Shown: positions 10,962 through 22,904 of the stretch, one piece after another
Numbering within the stretch: position 1 is the stretch's first letter
How the letters are laid out: each line of letters opens with the position of its first letter
Origin: Hydra vulgaris
Taxonomy: Eukaryota > Cnidaria > Hydrozoa > Anthoathecata > Hydridae
Length of the DNA stretch: 64,000 nucleotides
Assembly: GCF_038396675.1 (NCBI RefSeq)
Contig: NC_088921.1
Coordinates: forward strand, 42,104,001-42,168,000
Reading direction: 5' to 3'
Made by a program: the position numbers and the translations under genes
Notes under the pieces: generated by a model
Told to the model about the DNA's origin: nothing
The model's input: only the letters and a program-made list of their open reading frames with translations
Databases searched by the model: none

Positions 10962-11163
10962 ATGGATAATGAATTAAATTCACCATCTGAATTGGGAGAG
11001 AGTATTAGTTATCCATCAACTGAAGAGAAGTTTATATTTTTTTACAATTTTAATGGTTATCAAAATAAATTGATGGTTAATGTAAAAATACCTTTAAAAT
11101 CTGTTTACGAATTTGGATATCGTATTATTGAATCCCATTCTATACCCTGTTATTTAGAAGAAG
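10962..11163 (+). CDS. FERRY3: C12orf4/FERRY3 homolog, exon 1 (residues 1-67)
   Basis: First coding exon of a protein of the C12orf4/DUF2362 family. In mammals this is subunit 3 of FERRY, a Rab5 effector complex that links mRNA and ribosomes to early endosomes. An in-frame TGA (10956) directly precedes the ATG, fixing the start. The segment FIFFYNFNGYQNKLMVNVKI then SHSIPCYLEE aligns with the family's N-terminal region by recollection. The exon ends at a GTAAAG donor in phase 1 and joins exon 2 at 32565 in frame, giving ...CYLEEELIQSLDLF. The open frame continuing to 11372 is intron read-through into a hairpin, not coding. Intron 1 is 21.4 kb. Confidence 0.8.
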
Positions 11164-11256
11164 GTAAAGGTTTTGTAAATTACTATTTGTTTTGGTTTAT
11201 TAAAAATTTAAGTATTAAAAATTTAATCAAAAACTCTAAATTTTTTTTTACCCTAA

Positions 11257-11400
11257 ATGATAAAAATGAGTTTGTAAATAAGGTCAGTTGTTGTATCTGG
11301 ACCATGATTTTACAATGTGAGCATGAGGTTGAGGCTCACATTGTAAAATCATGGTCCAAATACAACAACTGACCTTATTTACAAACTTATTTTTATCACT
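11257..11400. repeat. Near-perfect inverted repeat, ~65-bp arms, 11-bp loop
   Basis: The segment from 11257 to 11322 is repeated inverted at 11334-11400 with about three differences. The loop is ATGAGGTTGAG. It starts 94 bases inside intron 1 of FERRY3, so the pre-mRNA would fold into a long hairpin. It may be a palindromic duplication or a small foldback element. Confidence 0.85.
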
Positions 11401-11975
11401 TAAAAAAAATTGATGGCTCTGGAGCAATCAACAGGTTATTTTACCATCTAAAAGATTTTTCATTTATAAAATATGCAAGCCTAAATTATATAATAATAAA
11501 ATTTAATGTTTTTAAATATTTCTAATTAAGGAAAAAGAAAAGAAAAGACTTTTAGTCCAGTTACCCCATGTAATTAAGGCATCTGGATTATGAGGGTCTC
11601 TGTTTCACACAAACTGTTGTTATTTGAGTTAAAGTAAATAGGCATATTGGCAAACAAACAACAAGTTGTTTAAACCATACAGAAGTCGAGTTATGACTGA
11701 TGTATGAGAACTCCTACACAATGTTTTGGAATATGAGAAATTAAATAGAAATACAAATTTTTTTGCCAATCTGGTTTTTTATGTGTCACAGCAAAACAAG
11801 ATTATCATATTTTAAAGTCATTTCAGGTTTTCCATCAAAATTTATCTTTGTTTTTTCCTAAAACTTCAAAGAAAGCCTTATCATTCTTAGCGTCTTTGAT
11901 GGCTTCTTCCAAATGTTTAAAGTAAAATATTAGAATTTCAACATGAATTATCTCTGATTTTGATGAAATTTGTTG
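11401..11975. other. Intronic AT-rich sequence, nothing recognised
   Basis: No gene or clear repeat is visible between the hairpin and the hAT target duplication. Confidence 0.5.
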
Positions 11976-11983
11976 GCTTAGTT

Positions 11984-14965
11984 CAGTGGTTGGCTAACTT
12001 TTTAGCAAAAGAGCTAAATATGAGCATTGCAACAATTAAAAAAAAAAAAAAGGGAGCCAAATCTGATTGTTAAGTAAACTTTTATTACACACTTCTATTA
12101 CATAAATTTCATTCTTAAAAATATTTATTAATGCGAACAATGTGCTTGCATTTTTATCATTGACAAATGCTAAAGTTGGTCTGCTGTTTTTAAATTCCTG
12201 AAACCTGCTGAGAAATGCTTCCCTCATTTAAAATTATTGTTTTAAAATAGTGTTTATCAATAGGGGAATTATTTTCTTGACAATGCTTCAGCAGGCTTGG
12301 AAAGTGAAACAATGTTTCCTTTTCAAAATCCTGGACAAAAATGGATAATTTGTTTTCGAATGTTATTACTTCTTCTAACATTGAAAAAATTAAGTTTCCT
12401 TTTCCTTGTAGTTTACGATTAAGCTGATTTAGATGAGACATAACGTCTACCATGAATTAAAAGTTTTGGATCCACTGTTTGTCTGTTAGTTCTGGAAATT
12501 GAATGCCCTTCTCAAGGAGAAATGCTTTAATTTCCAGAAAAAAAAACGCGAAATGTTTTAAAACGTTCCTTCTTGATAACCAATGTGTCTTTGTCATGAA
12601 GCAGAAGATCGGCATATTCATTTTCCATCTCAAATAAAAATTCTTTGAATTGGCGATGATTAAGAGCTTTGGCTAAAATTAAAATGGATTTAATAATTGT
12701 AATCACTAATTCCATAACTTTACAAATTTCATCCAAAAATGTTTGCGCACAATGCGCTTCTTGGTGAATGATACAATGGTAAACTAGTATCTCATGATTT
12801 ATTTTTTCTTTTAAAATAGCAACAAACCCTTTTCTTATGCCAGTCATACTTTTGGCCCCATCTGTCGAAATTGACACAATTTTATTGAGGGGAATATGAT
12901 GTTCATTCATACACTTAATTACAGCATTTGAGATGTCTTCTCTACATGTCTGACCATTGAGTAGCAATAATCCTAAAAGTTCTTCTTTAGGGCCCGAATG
13001 AGATATAAATCTTAAAAAAAGTGAAACTTGCGCTGTATCATTTATGTCACAAAACTCGTCAACTGCTATTGACAAAGCTGAAATCAATTTCAGATCTTCG
13101 ATATGCTGGGTGGTTATATTCTAACATATTTTAAATGTTCTATCTTTAATGGTTTTGGCAGACAATGGTACCACTTTAATTTTTTCAGAATATCTGCTTT
13201 GTTCTTAAATTTTCAAAATAGCTCTTCAGATGCATTTATAAAACAATTTTTTATGTATTCGCCATCTGTGTACAGTCTCTCTTAGCAATCTCATGGCTAA
13301 AAACAAAACTTTCCATATTAATATTGTCAGAAGATTGCATCCAGTTATTCAACACAGAAGTTGACAACTTTTGACTCTTCTAAAGTTCCTCAATTACTTT
13401 CTTCCTTGCATCACCGGTAGGGTATTTAGTGCTGCATGACACATGCTTTCTTGTAAAGTGTCTCTCTAAATTTGACTTCTTGTTATGCGCGAATTTCTCC
13501 TTACAAATAAAACATGTCGGAAGTCCATTAAAGTTTTGAATAAACGCAAAATTCTTGGTCCACTCAACTTTAAAGTCGCGGTTTTCATCTTCAGTTTTTC
13601 TTTGCTTTTTTTTTGGTAGCCATGTTAATTGGGGTGTCTATTAAAATAATATTATTTTGTTTACAAAATAATATTGCTTAAAATCACACAGTTATTTATA
13701 ACAGAAAAACTGTAAAAATGTACATTCAAGAAGAAAATTGAAATTGTAATGTGGTGTTTAACAATAAGTAGCAATGGTTATAGAAAAAATGTTTGAAATA
13801 TATTTGCGGGTAAATATCCAAATAAGTGTATTCTATGTAAGACGAACTATTCATTTAAAAAAAAAAAAAATAACAGAAGGTTGTATTCAAAGTTCACATA
13901 AGAAAAGGACAAAAGTTGTTCAGTTTTTAACAAAAGACATGGAATTTATTGTGTTACATTGAAGAATATCGCAGCTTCATTGATGAAGTGCAATATTTCG
14001 ATGTATCCTACAGTTGCAAATTTTTATGGAATTTCCCTCCATTTCTATTAAAATTTATTATAATAAATTTAGAAATTGCAAATCCAGTAATAAAGATTTT
14101 AAATTCTAACTATTTGTGACTTTATTTAAAATAAAATCATAGGATTACTGTGATTTTATAAATAATGCTTACTTTTAATATTCATCACACATAAAATGAA
14201 AAATGTGCATAAAACCCGCAAGATATTAGTTCAATTTTCTACAAATCAATATTATATCAAAAGATTATTGTCAATAAAGCTTTAAGTATTTATGATAACC
14301 ATTTCAGAAAAATATTGTCTAATAAGTGATAATTGTTTTGACAAATATTTTTTTTTAATTTTATAAAAAAGTTTCCACAGCGACCTATGATATCTCTATC
14401 CCTTTTTAACTAATTTATTGACATTTTTTATTTTAACAGTATACATAAGGCAATTGTACGTGCCTATGTCAAGACGTATGTATACTTGAAAATGAAAGAG
14501 CCCTGTATATAGCAGGTGTAATAAAATTGTACAAAATACCTGTAAGATGTACAGCTAGATTTAAAAATACAACAACTTTTTAATAAGAAAGGACAATGGT
14601 AGACATGGTAAATATGACAAAACTGTTCACACTGCAAATGCTGGTCTGCTTAAGGTACCTTTATATCACACAGGAGTATTCCGAAAACATACGAACAATT
14701 TCAGCCAGTAGCTCGTACATGGTTTGTGTTTACGTTTACAAAAACTAATAAAATTAAACTCAATGTTTTTTCCGTATTTTTACAACATAATGTCCTCAAT
14801 TTATAGAAGAATTTTAATTCATCAAAATAAGATGTAACTTTTTTCTTACCAAGTTTTTTTTAAATGAAAATATGATTACGCTTTCCGTGGATATTTGTGC
14901 GGGAGCTGCACTTAAGGAGCCAAAGAGCTGCATGCGGCTCCAGAGCTGCACTTTGCCGACCACTG
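11984..14965. mobile_element. hAT transposon, 2982 bp, perfect 8-bp TSD GCTTAGTT
   Basis: The left end CAGTGGTTGGC and the right end (inward CAGTGGTCGGC) are typical hAT termini. GCTTAGTT occurs immediately outside both ends (11976-11983 and 14966-14973), the 8-bp duplication expected of hAT insertion. The transposase gene is on the minus strand at 12010-13623. The remainder (13624-14880) is AT-rich with no recognisable gene. Sequences near the right end repeat GAGCTGCA/GCTGCATGCGGCTC motifs, possible transposase sub-terminal sites. Confidence 0.9.
12010..13623 (-). pseudogene. hAT transposase (GTF2IRD2/ZBED-like), decayed
   Basis: The start ATG is at 13623. A BED-like zinc finger follows a frameshift in an A9 run (CFICKEKFAHNKK, then RHFTRKH, near 13440-13510). 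The best-kept block, 12527-13087, has the hAT catalytic-core text SISTDGAKSMTGIRKGFVA and CIIHQEAHCAQTF. C-terminal pieces at 12190-12453 and 12036-12227 end with MREAFLSRFQEF. Several stops and frame changes make it non-functional. Related domesticated proteins exist in vertebrates (GTF2IRD2, ZBED, SCAND3 types). Confidence 0.8.
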
Positions 14966-15039
14966 GCTTAGTTAATATAAATAAGAAAAACAAAAACTGA
15001 ATATTTCACTTTTTTTTTTTTGCATCTGTTTGATGCCTA

Positions 15040-17258
15040 GGTCATACATCTCAGATTTTGCTGATTTTTATACAGTTGAGAGTGCTTAGTAGATTAAAAA
15101 TTCCGTGAAAATCTTTTTATTTCAGGATCATCTCCAAGATGATCCTAAAATATGACCATTTTACTTATTTTAGCAGGTATTGGCCTGGCCCCTCGTGTCC
15201 CCTCAGAATTGCAATATTTATTGAGAAGTTTCAAACCACATAACTTTAAAAAAATGCTGATTATTTTTTGACTAAAAATTTGTAAATGATTATTTTTGGG
15301 TGTGAGGAATCCAATAAAATGATCAAAAGTGTAAAAAATTACTATTAAGTACTGTAATTATAAATTTAAACAATTTTTATGTTTTGATGAACATGGATGT
15401 TAAAATTGTATCCAGGGCCTAAGATAGAGGAGGGGATTAGGACATGTGTCCTATATTTTTGTAGTAGAACTGTGCAATAGATTTTTTACTACCTTCCAGA
15501 CAAACTGGAGCTCTGAAACTTTCAGCATTTGTGTAGTCCTAATAAATGTTTGTTAAAATTGTTACCAGGGTAGATGACCAGAGGACCCATGGAGCTGGTG
15601 CACCGAGAGCCATGTCCCACTTATTTTCTTAAAAAAATTTTTTTTTCCATTTTTAACAAAATAAAAATAATTTTAATTTGTTAAAATTTTTTTTTGGCTT
15701 ATACTTCTATTTGGTTTTTGGTCATTCAATATTCAGTGATGATTTTGTTTTAAGAGGGTACAGTAAATTCTGGTTAACACTAAGCTCCAAGAGACCAAGG
15801 AAAACAATTTGTCTAAACAAATGTTCTACTAATGCAAAGTAAAACAATTGTTATTGCTATTAAGGGACTATAGAAAACAGTTCGAGTTAACCGGTGTTTA
15901 AATTATTAGGATTCAGCTGTACATATTAATATTAACATTTTAGAATTAGAAAATATTAATTGAAATAATTGATTTTAAAAGGTGATAAATTTCTTTTTTA
16001 TTGATGTATTTTTTTATGATTTATTTTTATTGAATGTTATGACAGGATGTTTTTTTTTTAATTGTTAATTTTAGTTAATTTAATAACTTGCTGTTAACAT
16101 TTTAATTCAAAAAGTTTTAAATTATACAATGTAAAATTCAGCTAAAATCATTATTTTAGATAGATGACTGTTTTTAATCCATATAAAATCAAAATTCTTA
16201 TAAACGTATGAATTAATTTTTTTATTTCTTAAGACATTAAGATCATTGAATATAGAATGATCAAAAACCAAATGAAACAAGTATAAACCAAAATAATTTT
16301 TGAAAACAATATTTTCAAAGTTATCTTTACTTTGTTAAAAATAAAAAAATCTAATTTTTTTTGCAAAAAATAAATGGGACATGGCCCCGGGTGCCCCAGC
16401 CCCATGGAACCATGTTTTGAAAACAGTTTTAACACATGTTCATTAGGACTACACAAATGCTGAAAGTTTCAGGGCTCCAGTTTGTTGGTAAGGTAATGAA
16501 AAATCTATTGCAAGATTCTACTACAAAAAGTGGGGCACATGCCCTAGCCCTCTTTCCTAGTGTTTTGGGCCCTGGATACAATTTAAACATGCATGTTCAT
16601 CAGTACTTCAGAAATGCTAAAAGTTTCAGAGCTCCAGCTAGTCTGGAAGGTAAAAAGTCAATATCAATATTCTGCTACAAAAAAGTGGGGACCATGCCCC
16701 ATTATCCATATATGGAAATCCATATACTTGTAGATCAAACTTCTTATATTTTCTGAAAGATCAATGAATATAGAATGATGTGTAGGTTTTTTTTTGATAT
16801 TAAGACTACATCAGTTTCTTGAGCATCCAAATCAAATTATACAAAAAATAAAACAAAAAACAGTCTATAAAAACAAAGTATACAAAAAATTACTTAAATT
16901 TATTTAAATTGATAATTACAAGTACTTAATAATAGTTTTTTTTATTTCTGATCATTTTATTGGATTCTTTACCCTAGAAGATAGTCAGATACAAATTATT
17001 AAGTAAAAAGACCAAAAATTGTGTGATCTAAAACTTCTAAATAATTGTTGTGATTCTGAGCGAACAAGAGGGGCCTGGCCAATATCTGCTAAAAGTAAAA
17101 TGGTCATATTTCAGGATCTTTTAGAGGGTAAAATTTTCAAGAAATTTATTTTTTACTACGTATTCTCAACTGTATAAAAATCAGCAAAATCTGATATATT
17201 TGCTGACATTTTAAACATTTTCTGGGTCAATTGACATGGAACTGCCCTAACTTATTTT
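15040..17258. repeat. Long foldback repeat, arms ~0.7 and ~1.0 kb
   Basis: The left arm (about 15040-15755) is found inverted at about 16228-17215, for example CAGATTTTGCTGATTTTTAT at both extremes and GGTATTGGCC / GGCCAATATC inside. The right arm is longer because a ~180-bp unit (ATGCTGAAAGTTTCAGGGCTCC) is present twice (near 16455 and 16615) but once on the left. The spacer 15756-16227 is AT-rich. There is no coding region. It is probably a foldback or MITE-type DNA element. Confidence 0.75.
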
Positions 17259-17454
17259 TCTTTTAACTAATTGCTGAAACATTTTTGATTACATTTTTAT
17301 AAATATTGATTAAATTTTTATAAACATTGTCAAATGACACCTGTTATGGTATAAAACAATAGCAGTTTCGTGTTTCTTGAACAAATAGCATATCATTCTT
17401 ATAATATAAAATTTATGCAATAAAATACAGTTACATCATTTCAATTGTATAGAA

Positions 17455-17860
17455 AAATTATTCCTTTGATATTTTGCCTGCATTAATCATACATTTTCTA
17501 AACTGAATTATTAGTTTCTATCAGCAATTGTAAAATTTCCTTTGCTACAACTCACTTGATAGAGGCTCCACCAAAAGCAGTCTTCTCGTGTAATGTTGTA
17601 AAAAATACCATTCTGCAGATACCTCATAATCTTGTTAATGGTAACATATGTTAGATATGTTTTATAATTTTATAATTTTTGTATTGTGAACCTGTGCCAT
17701 CAATGAACTGAGTTTGTATTGTGTTGCAGATGATCTGTGATGACACAAATACTTTTAGATGTTATCTAATTACTTTCCATAGAGTAAATAACAAAAGAAA
17801 GTGATGTTGCTTTACTTGTTCCAATCGAAATTTGGTGTTGTATCTTGAATTTAACTGTAA
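17455..17860 (-). pseudogene. Relic of the same transposase family as 28871-31460
   Basis: Minus-strand text such as ICVITDHLQHNTNSVH, FIDGTGSQYKNYK and HEKTAFGGAS lines up, in order, with the better copy at 28871-31460 (CVISDHLKHGTDAVH, FSDGAASQYKNYKN, HGKSPCDGVGG). Stops and substitutions are frequent. No terminal repeats were found for this fragment. Confidence 0.6.
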
Positions 17861-19224
17861 TTTCCATAAAATATTAAAATATGATTACATGGTAATTGTC
17901 ATTTTTATATGCTGCAAATTATTGCAGGTTTTTGACTATTGAGTGATGGTCTCTTATTTGATCTATTTGTTGACAAGCTTTTTAAATTAAATTATCCACT
18001 GGTAGAGAACTATATCATGTTTTTTGTTAACTTTTTGTCACTATTTTAATCTAGTTTTTTCAATGATGTGCTTATTAAGTAAAGTAATAACATGCTCTTT
18101 TAGTGTATTAGTACCAAGATAGTTATTGCAACTGCGCAGCGTGCAGTAAATTTTATTAAGACACAAAAAACTAATGTTAAGAGATCTTTATAGTCTAAAT
18201 AACTTGTATTTTTAGTGCTTTTATATCATGGTTTTTGTATTCTGAAATTTTAATGAACCGTAAGGAGTCACAATTGGAGGGGGGGGGGGGGAAGGGTGAA
18301 CATAAAACATAAACCCACAGTTGATGTATGTACACTCCAATGCAGCGATTCCTATTTTACTTAAATTGCAATTGAATTTTTAAATTGACTTAAATTTAGT
18401 AGACTGCACTGTGTCTACGGCCATTTCAGTCAATTATATAGTTGAAGCCGCAGTCTTTAACTATATCATCTAATAATATAATTATTAAATAAAAGTAATA
18501 GTATAATAGTTTTTTAACAACAAAAACGTAAACTTTGAAAAAAATATTATTCAACTCTGCACTGCGGATTTAACACTCATCACAGTTTTTGCATTAATAG
18601 TGATGTCTACAGCGTTAAATTAACTTGTTACTAACAGATTGATAAAAGTTATATATTTATCAAAAATTAAATATCTTTAAATGGTATTTATACATTTAGT
18701 CACTGTTAATTTCTACTATTTACATGGGATTATATGAGTGCAAAAAATAATATTAGATAGTAATTATTAAAATTTTTGTATTGAAGTTTATTACGAATGT
18801 ATTAAATTATAAAATGTGTTAAAATTTTTGTATTGAAATCTATTACTAAATTAAGTAAAAGCTTCTAAGAAAATTTAAAATATCATAACAATATAAAATA
18901 TTTTCAGAGAGGAATTATTAGAAAGGTTATGAGTTTTTTGCATAATTTTAGGGGGAAAAGGTCAGTAAAGTGTGAAGATTTGTTACTAGGGAGGTTGGGG
19001 GTAGGTGCAAAACTGTCAAAATTGCATAACAATTTATGTCGAACAATTTGTAAAATTCTTTTTTTTTAAAACTTTTTTGAAAAAGTATGAAAGTTTACTG
19101 TCATCCGAGGCTATTTGGATCTGAATTTGAGACATGTTTGATGTTTGTGGTTCTCTCCCATATCTATGTTAATGTAAAAAAACTTGTTGCTAATTCATAG
19201 GCTTAGGTATTAGTAATGATGTTT
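17861..19224. other. Intronic AT-rich sequence with a G13 run
   Basis: No gene is recognised. A run of 13 G (18279-18291) stands out in this AT-rich setting. Confidence 0.5.
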
Positions 19225-21015
19225 ATAGAGAAAAAAATGTCATCGATATTGTAAAAAAGAATGTCTGTTTTTTTTGGCAATTTCCTGTGATTTTTTGATG
19301 GCTTTATTGTAGAAACTATGGCACCAAAAGGTTTTTCCATCCTAACACTTACAATGCAATCAGGTTATAACTTTTTATCTTATTCTACTAGCACATACTC
19401 ATCAATGCTGATTTTTACCTCTTCTGTGTTGACCAAATCTGAACTTTTGTTTATGTTGTCATTAACAGATCATTTTCATTGCTATTACTACTTTTAATAG
19501 CATCATCTGCAACCAAATCAGTTCATTTTCACTATCTAAGCTGTCATTATTTTGTTCTGTAGTTAGATTGTTCTGTAGATTTGTTCTGTATTTTCAGCAA
19601 TTTTTTTGTTTTTTCCTCTTGGAGTAGCACTGATAGTTCCTGTAATTCTATTCTATTAGAATTTTATATCAGAAGATTGACCATATACTTTTTCCTGCTG
19701 TAACATTCAACTGTCTTCTCACACGCTTTGAAGTTGGAATATTAGCGCTTCTTGATCTTGTCAAAAAGTCAAGAAATGATTGATTGACATTCTCATTTGA
19801 TTTCCTTGGTGAAACAATCATTTTTGGAAACATTTTTAACGCTTCTTGTCAATTGCGTGGATATATCTCTGTCTTTCTAAAACCAGATATTATATTTTCT
19901 GCATAATTTGTTTGAATTGATTTATGAAGGTGACTTGATTGTTAGGGAAAGTGTCTTTGTTAAGCTTTCGTTGCACATTCCAGGACCCGCTTTCCATTTT
20001 AATGATATTTTTCTCCATAACATCTTTATTTGCCTGAAAAAGGCCACATCTAGTGGTTGGGTAAGATGTAGGGGTGCACTGATGCCTACTTAGTAAACAT
20101 TCATAGCAATTTGTACATTTTAAAAAATAAAAAGAAGAGGAATATATTGCAAAAAAAAGTTTTTTTTTACATTTCTTGATTTTAAACTTGTCTCTTTGTA
20201 TAGTTTAGATCTATAAGTCATATAATTGCCTTCCTAAATTATAAAAATACAGGGAGATCCTGATAAAAAAACAGTTCAAAAATTATTTAAAGGTTTAGTA
20301 TATATTATTTTTAGAGTGTCTATATATTATTATATTTAGGCTTATACATGCATTTTTGTTTATGAATGAATAATGCTTTCTCATACAATATAGAAACACA
20401 AAAATAAAAAAATTGATTTTTTAAAAAAAATTGGCATCGGTCAATGATTACCAAGACTGATGTCAATGCCAGTGCATTGGCTAAATGATCAATGCATCGG
20501 TACACCTCTAGTAAGATGTGTTGAATTTGGTGGTAACACAATAAAGCAAACATCATTGTCTTCACAAAATTTTAAAAGGTTGACATTAATGTGACAACTG
20601 AGATTATCGTTTATGATAACTTTTTGTTATGATTGCCTTTTTAGCCTTGGCATTAACAAAGCAATCTTGAGTTTCTTCAATTGATTTATTCTTGAACCAC
20701 CCACTTTTGGAGTGATTATACATTGTTTCAGGTGGGCCACCTTCTGTTTATGTGGTCTAAAGTGACTACTCCTTGTAGACTACATAAAGAGCCAGCAATT
20801 CTCCAGCTGCATTTCCACAGTAAATAAGCAAAATTGCCAATTTAGAACTATTGATAATTTTTTCCGGGTATTTTACTCCTTTTCAGGATAAGTTTTTTTT
20901 CCCAGCGTCTTCTGTTCTGCAGGTACATTTTCTGTTTCATTATCTAGATTATCAAAATATTCTGTCATTGTTTGTTGTGTTACAGCCCTGATCCTTTTGA
21001 GGTTTCCAGAAAATT
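19225..21015 (-). pseudogene. pogo/Tigger-like (DDE_1) transposase pseudogene, split by a MITE
   Basis: On the minus strand the text follows the DDE_1 domain of pogo/CENP-B-type transposases: NWQFCLFTVEMQLENCWL, GGPPETMYNHSKSGWF, KVIINDNLSCHINVNLLKFC and VLPPNSTHL. A 442-bp MITE interrupts it, and it resumes with DVAFFQANKDVMEKNI and a C-terminal tail to about 19225. Numerous stops and frameshifts show it is dead. The N-terminal DNA-binding part is not seen. Confidence 0.7.
20069..20510. mobile_element. hAT-type MITE, 442 bp, perfect 8-bp TSD GTAAGATG
   Basis: The ends are TAGGGGTGCACTGATGC and, inverted, TAGAGGTGTACCGATGC. GTAAGATG is directly duplicated at 20061-20068 and 20511-20518. The insertion falls inside the pogo-like pseudogene, whose reading resumes on the other side. 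The internal CATCGG/GATGCC motifs recall other hAT non-autonomous families. No coding frame. Confidence 0.85.
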
Positions 21016-21074
21016 TCACGGATAGCTGATGATGTCTTCTAAAAAAAGCTTTAGCTCATTTTACACCATGGAGA

Positions 21075-22055
21075 TTTTCATTGAAACATGGACTCCCCCC
21101 CCCCCTGCACGATTAGAAAGAAATGGTTTGATAATCTTAAAAACTTTCCTAGATACACTGTATGAGGCAACCTTATAATAGAGAACAGTATGCCAAATTC
21201 TTTCAAAAGCTTTAGGCATATCAAGAGCAATAGCCCTAGCTTTGCCGCATCCATTTAATGCACGATGAAGTCTTTCAGTCACAGCAGTTAGCAAGTCAGC
21301 GGTAGAATGATAAGACCAAAAACGGTTTTGATCGTATGACAATAAATTATTTAATGATGCTATTTTCCAGCAAGCAGGAAAAGATGCTATTTTCCAGCAA
21401 GCAGGAAAACAAGGTTTAGTCAAGCACATATTAAATACTTTAAATTGAAGAAAGTTCTGGAGAATGAGCTGTAGAAGAGTTTAATGGAGTAATGACTTTG
21501 GCAACAGAAGCTGGAGTGATTTGAATGTCTAAACAATGGGTTAACCTGTTTAACTGGAATGACAGGAAGTGCATGGCTATAAGATTCAAGAGTCTAATTA
21601 GAAAAAAGTTCTTTGCTAAATTTTGATTTATCCTTGGGAGAGGTAATAAGATCAGTCCCATGAATAAGAGGTGGAATATCAGACTTACCTTTATTAATGG
21701 GACTGTTGAAGATTTTCCAAAAGTCTCTAGAGCCTAACTTCTGAGATAAGATACAAGATTTAGTAAACTGGAAATAAAGAATCTCAGCATCAAACAACAC
21801 CTTTTTACATTGATTTTCTGGCATTAATAAATAGGCGTTTGCTGCCAAGAGTTGTTTTTTAAAGAACATGAAAATATGATTACGACTAGATATAGCAGCT
21901 GAACAAGAAGGTGAAAACCATGGAGTAGAGTAGATATAGCAGCTACGCAAGAAGATATTAAAGCTTCCATTTAAAATCCTAAAAGTTGCACCAAAACAAT
22001 TTTTCACTTTTAAAATTTTATAAATTGCACTGAAATATTTTTGCATCATCAAAAA
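21075..22055 (-). pseudogene. LINE (CR1/Jockey type) RT fragment
   Basis: The minus strand carries linker and RT text of the LINE family best seen at 58000-61065: KKLGSRDFWKIFNSPINKGK, then ACWKIAS, then AIALDMPKAFERIWHTV. A 30-base direct duplication repeats FPACWKIAS (21358-21418). Blocks between RT motifs are missing. The RT end stops near a C-rich run at 21095. Confidence 0.75.
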
Positions 22056-22900
22056 TATTAATAAGACTTGAAAATTTTTTTATTTCGATGTTACATTGAA
22101 ATATTTTTATGCTATTGAAATTCTGAAAATGCCACCAAAACAATTATTCCCTTTAGCAATTCTAAAATTTTCATTTAAACATTTTTTTTTATCATCTAAA
22201 TTCTTAAAATAGAACTAAAATGATTTTTTCTTTCAAAGCTCTTTAAGTAATATAAGTAATATATAATGTGTCTATTTTTTTGTTATCAAAGTTCTAAAAA
22301 TTGTAATAAAACAATTTTTTACTTTCAAATTTCTGAAAATTTTGAAATACTTTTTTTTATATTATTTATTCTACAAAACTGCATCTGAGTGTTAATTAAT
22401 ATTCTAAAAATTAGACCCCCTTTTTAAATATGCTCTTCAGAATGGATATGAATGGCAAGATTTAGTTTTGCTATTAAGTTTCTTTTTTTTTCCTTCAGTG
22501 TTTTTTTGTTAGAAATTTTTGTATCATCCTCACCTAAATTGCAAAAAGGCCAGAAAAATTCCAAAGAGGCAATCTTCTAATAATCTGCTTGTTTACTATA
22601 ACAATAGTGGTTTCATTTGTGCTTTGTTTTGCATCATAAATTTAAGATAAGTTTCTAAATTTAATTTCAGCACAAAAATTTATTTTGACTGCATTAAGTA
22701 TATCGTCAAAAACTGCCAATATTAGATTTTATGTATATATTTTATTAGTTTCCTGTTTTCTTGTTTTTCACAAGTTAAACGTTTATTTTTTCAGTTTTGC
22801 AGAAAACTTTGTTGCCTTTAATTACTTTATATTATTTTAATTTCATAACAAAACTGTCTTGCTGGGCTGATTTTCATCTTGTGTTCTTATAAAGAATTTT
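22056..22900. other. Intronic AT-rich sequence, nothing recognised
   Basis: No gene or clear repeat is seen between the two LINE copies. Confidence 0.4.
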
Positions 22901-22904
22901 CAAC

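Noticed and set aside
11164..11372. Continuation of the 10962 open frame to 136 residues
   Set aside because: It runs through a good GTAAAG donor and then into an inverted repeat; the family match stops at the donor.
18279..18291. G13 run considered as a G-quadruplex
   Set aside because: A single run with no further G-tracts close by; only a homopolymer.
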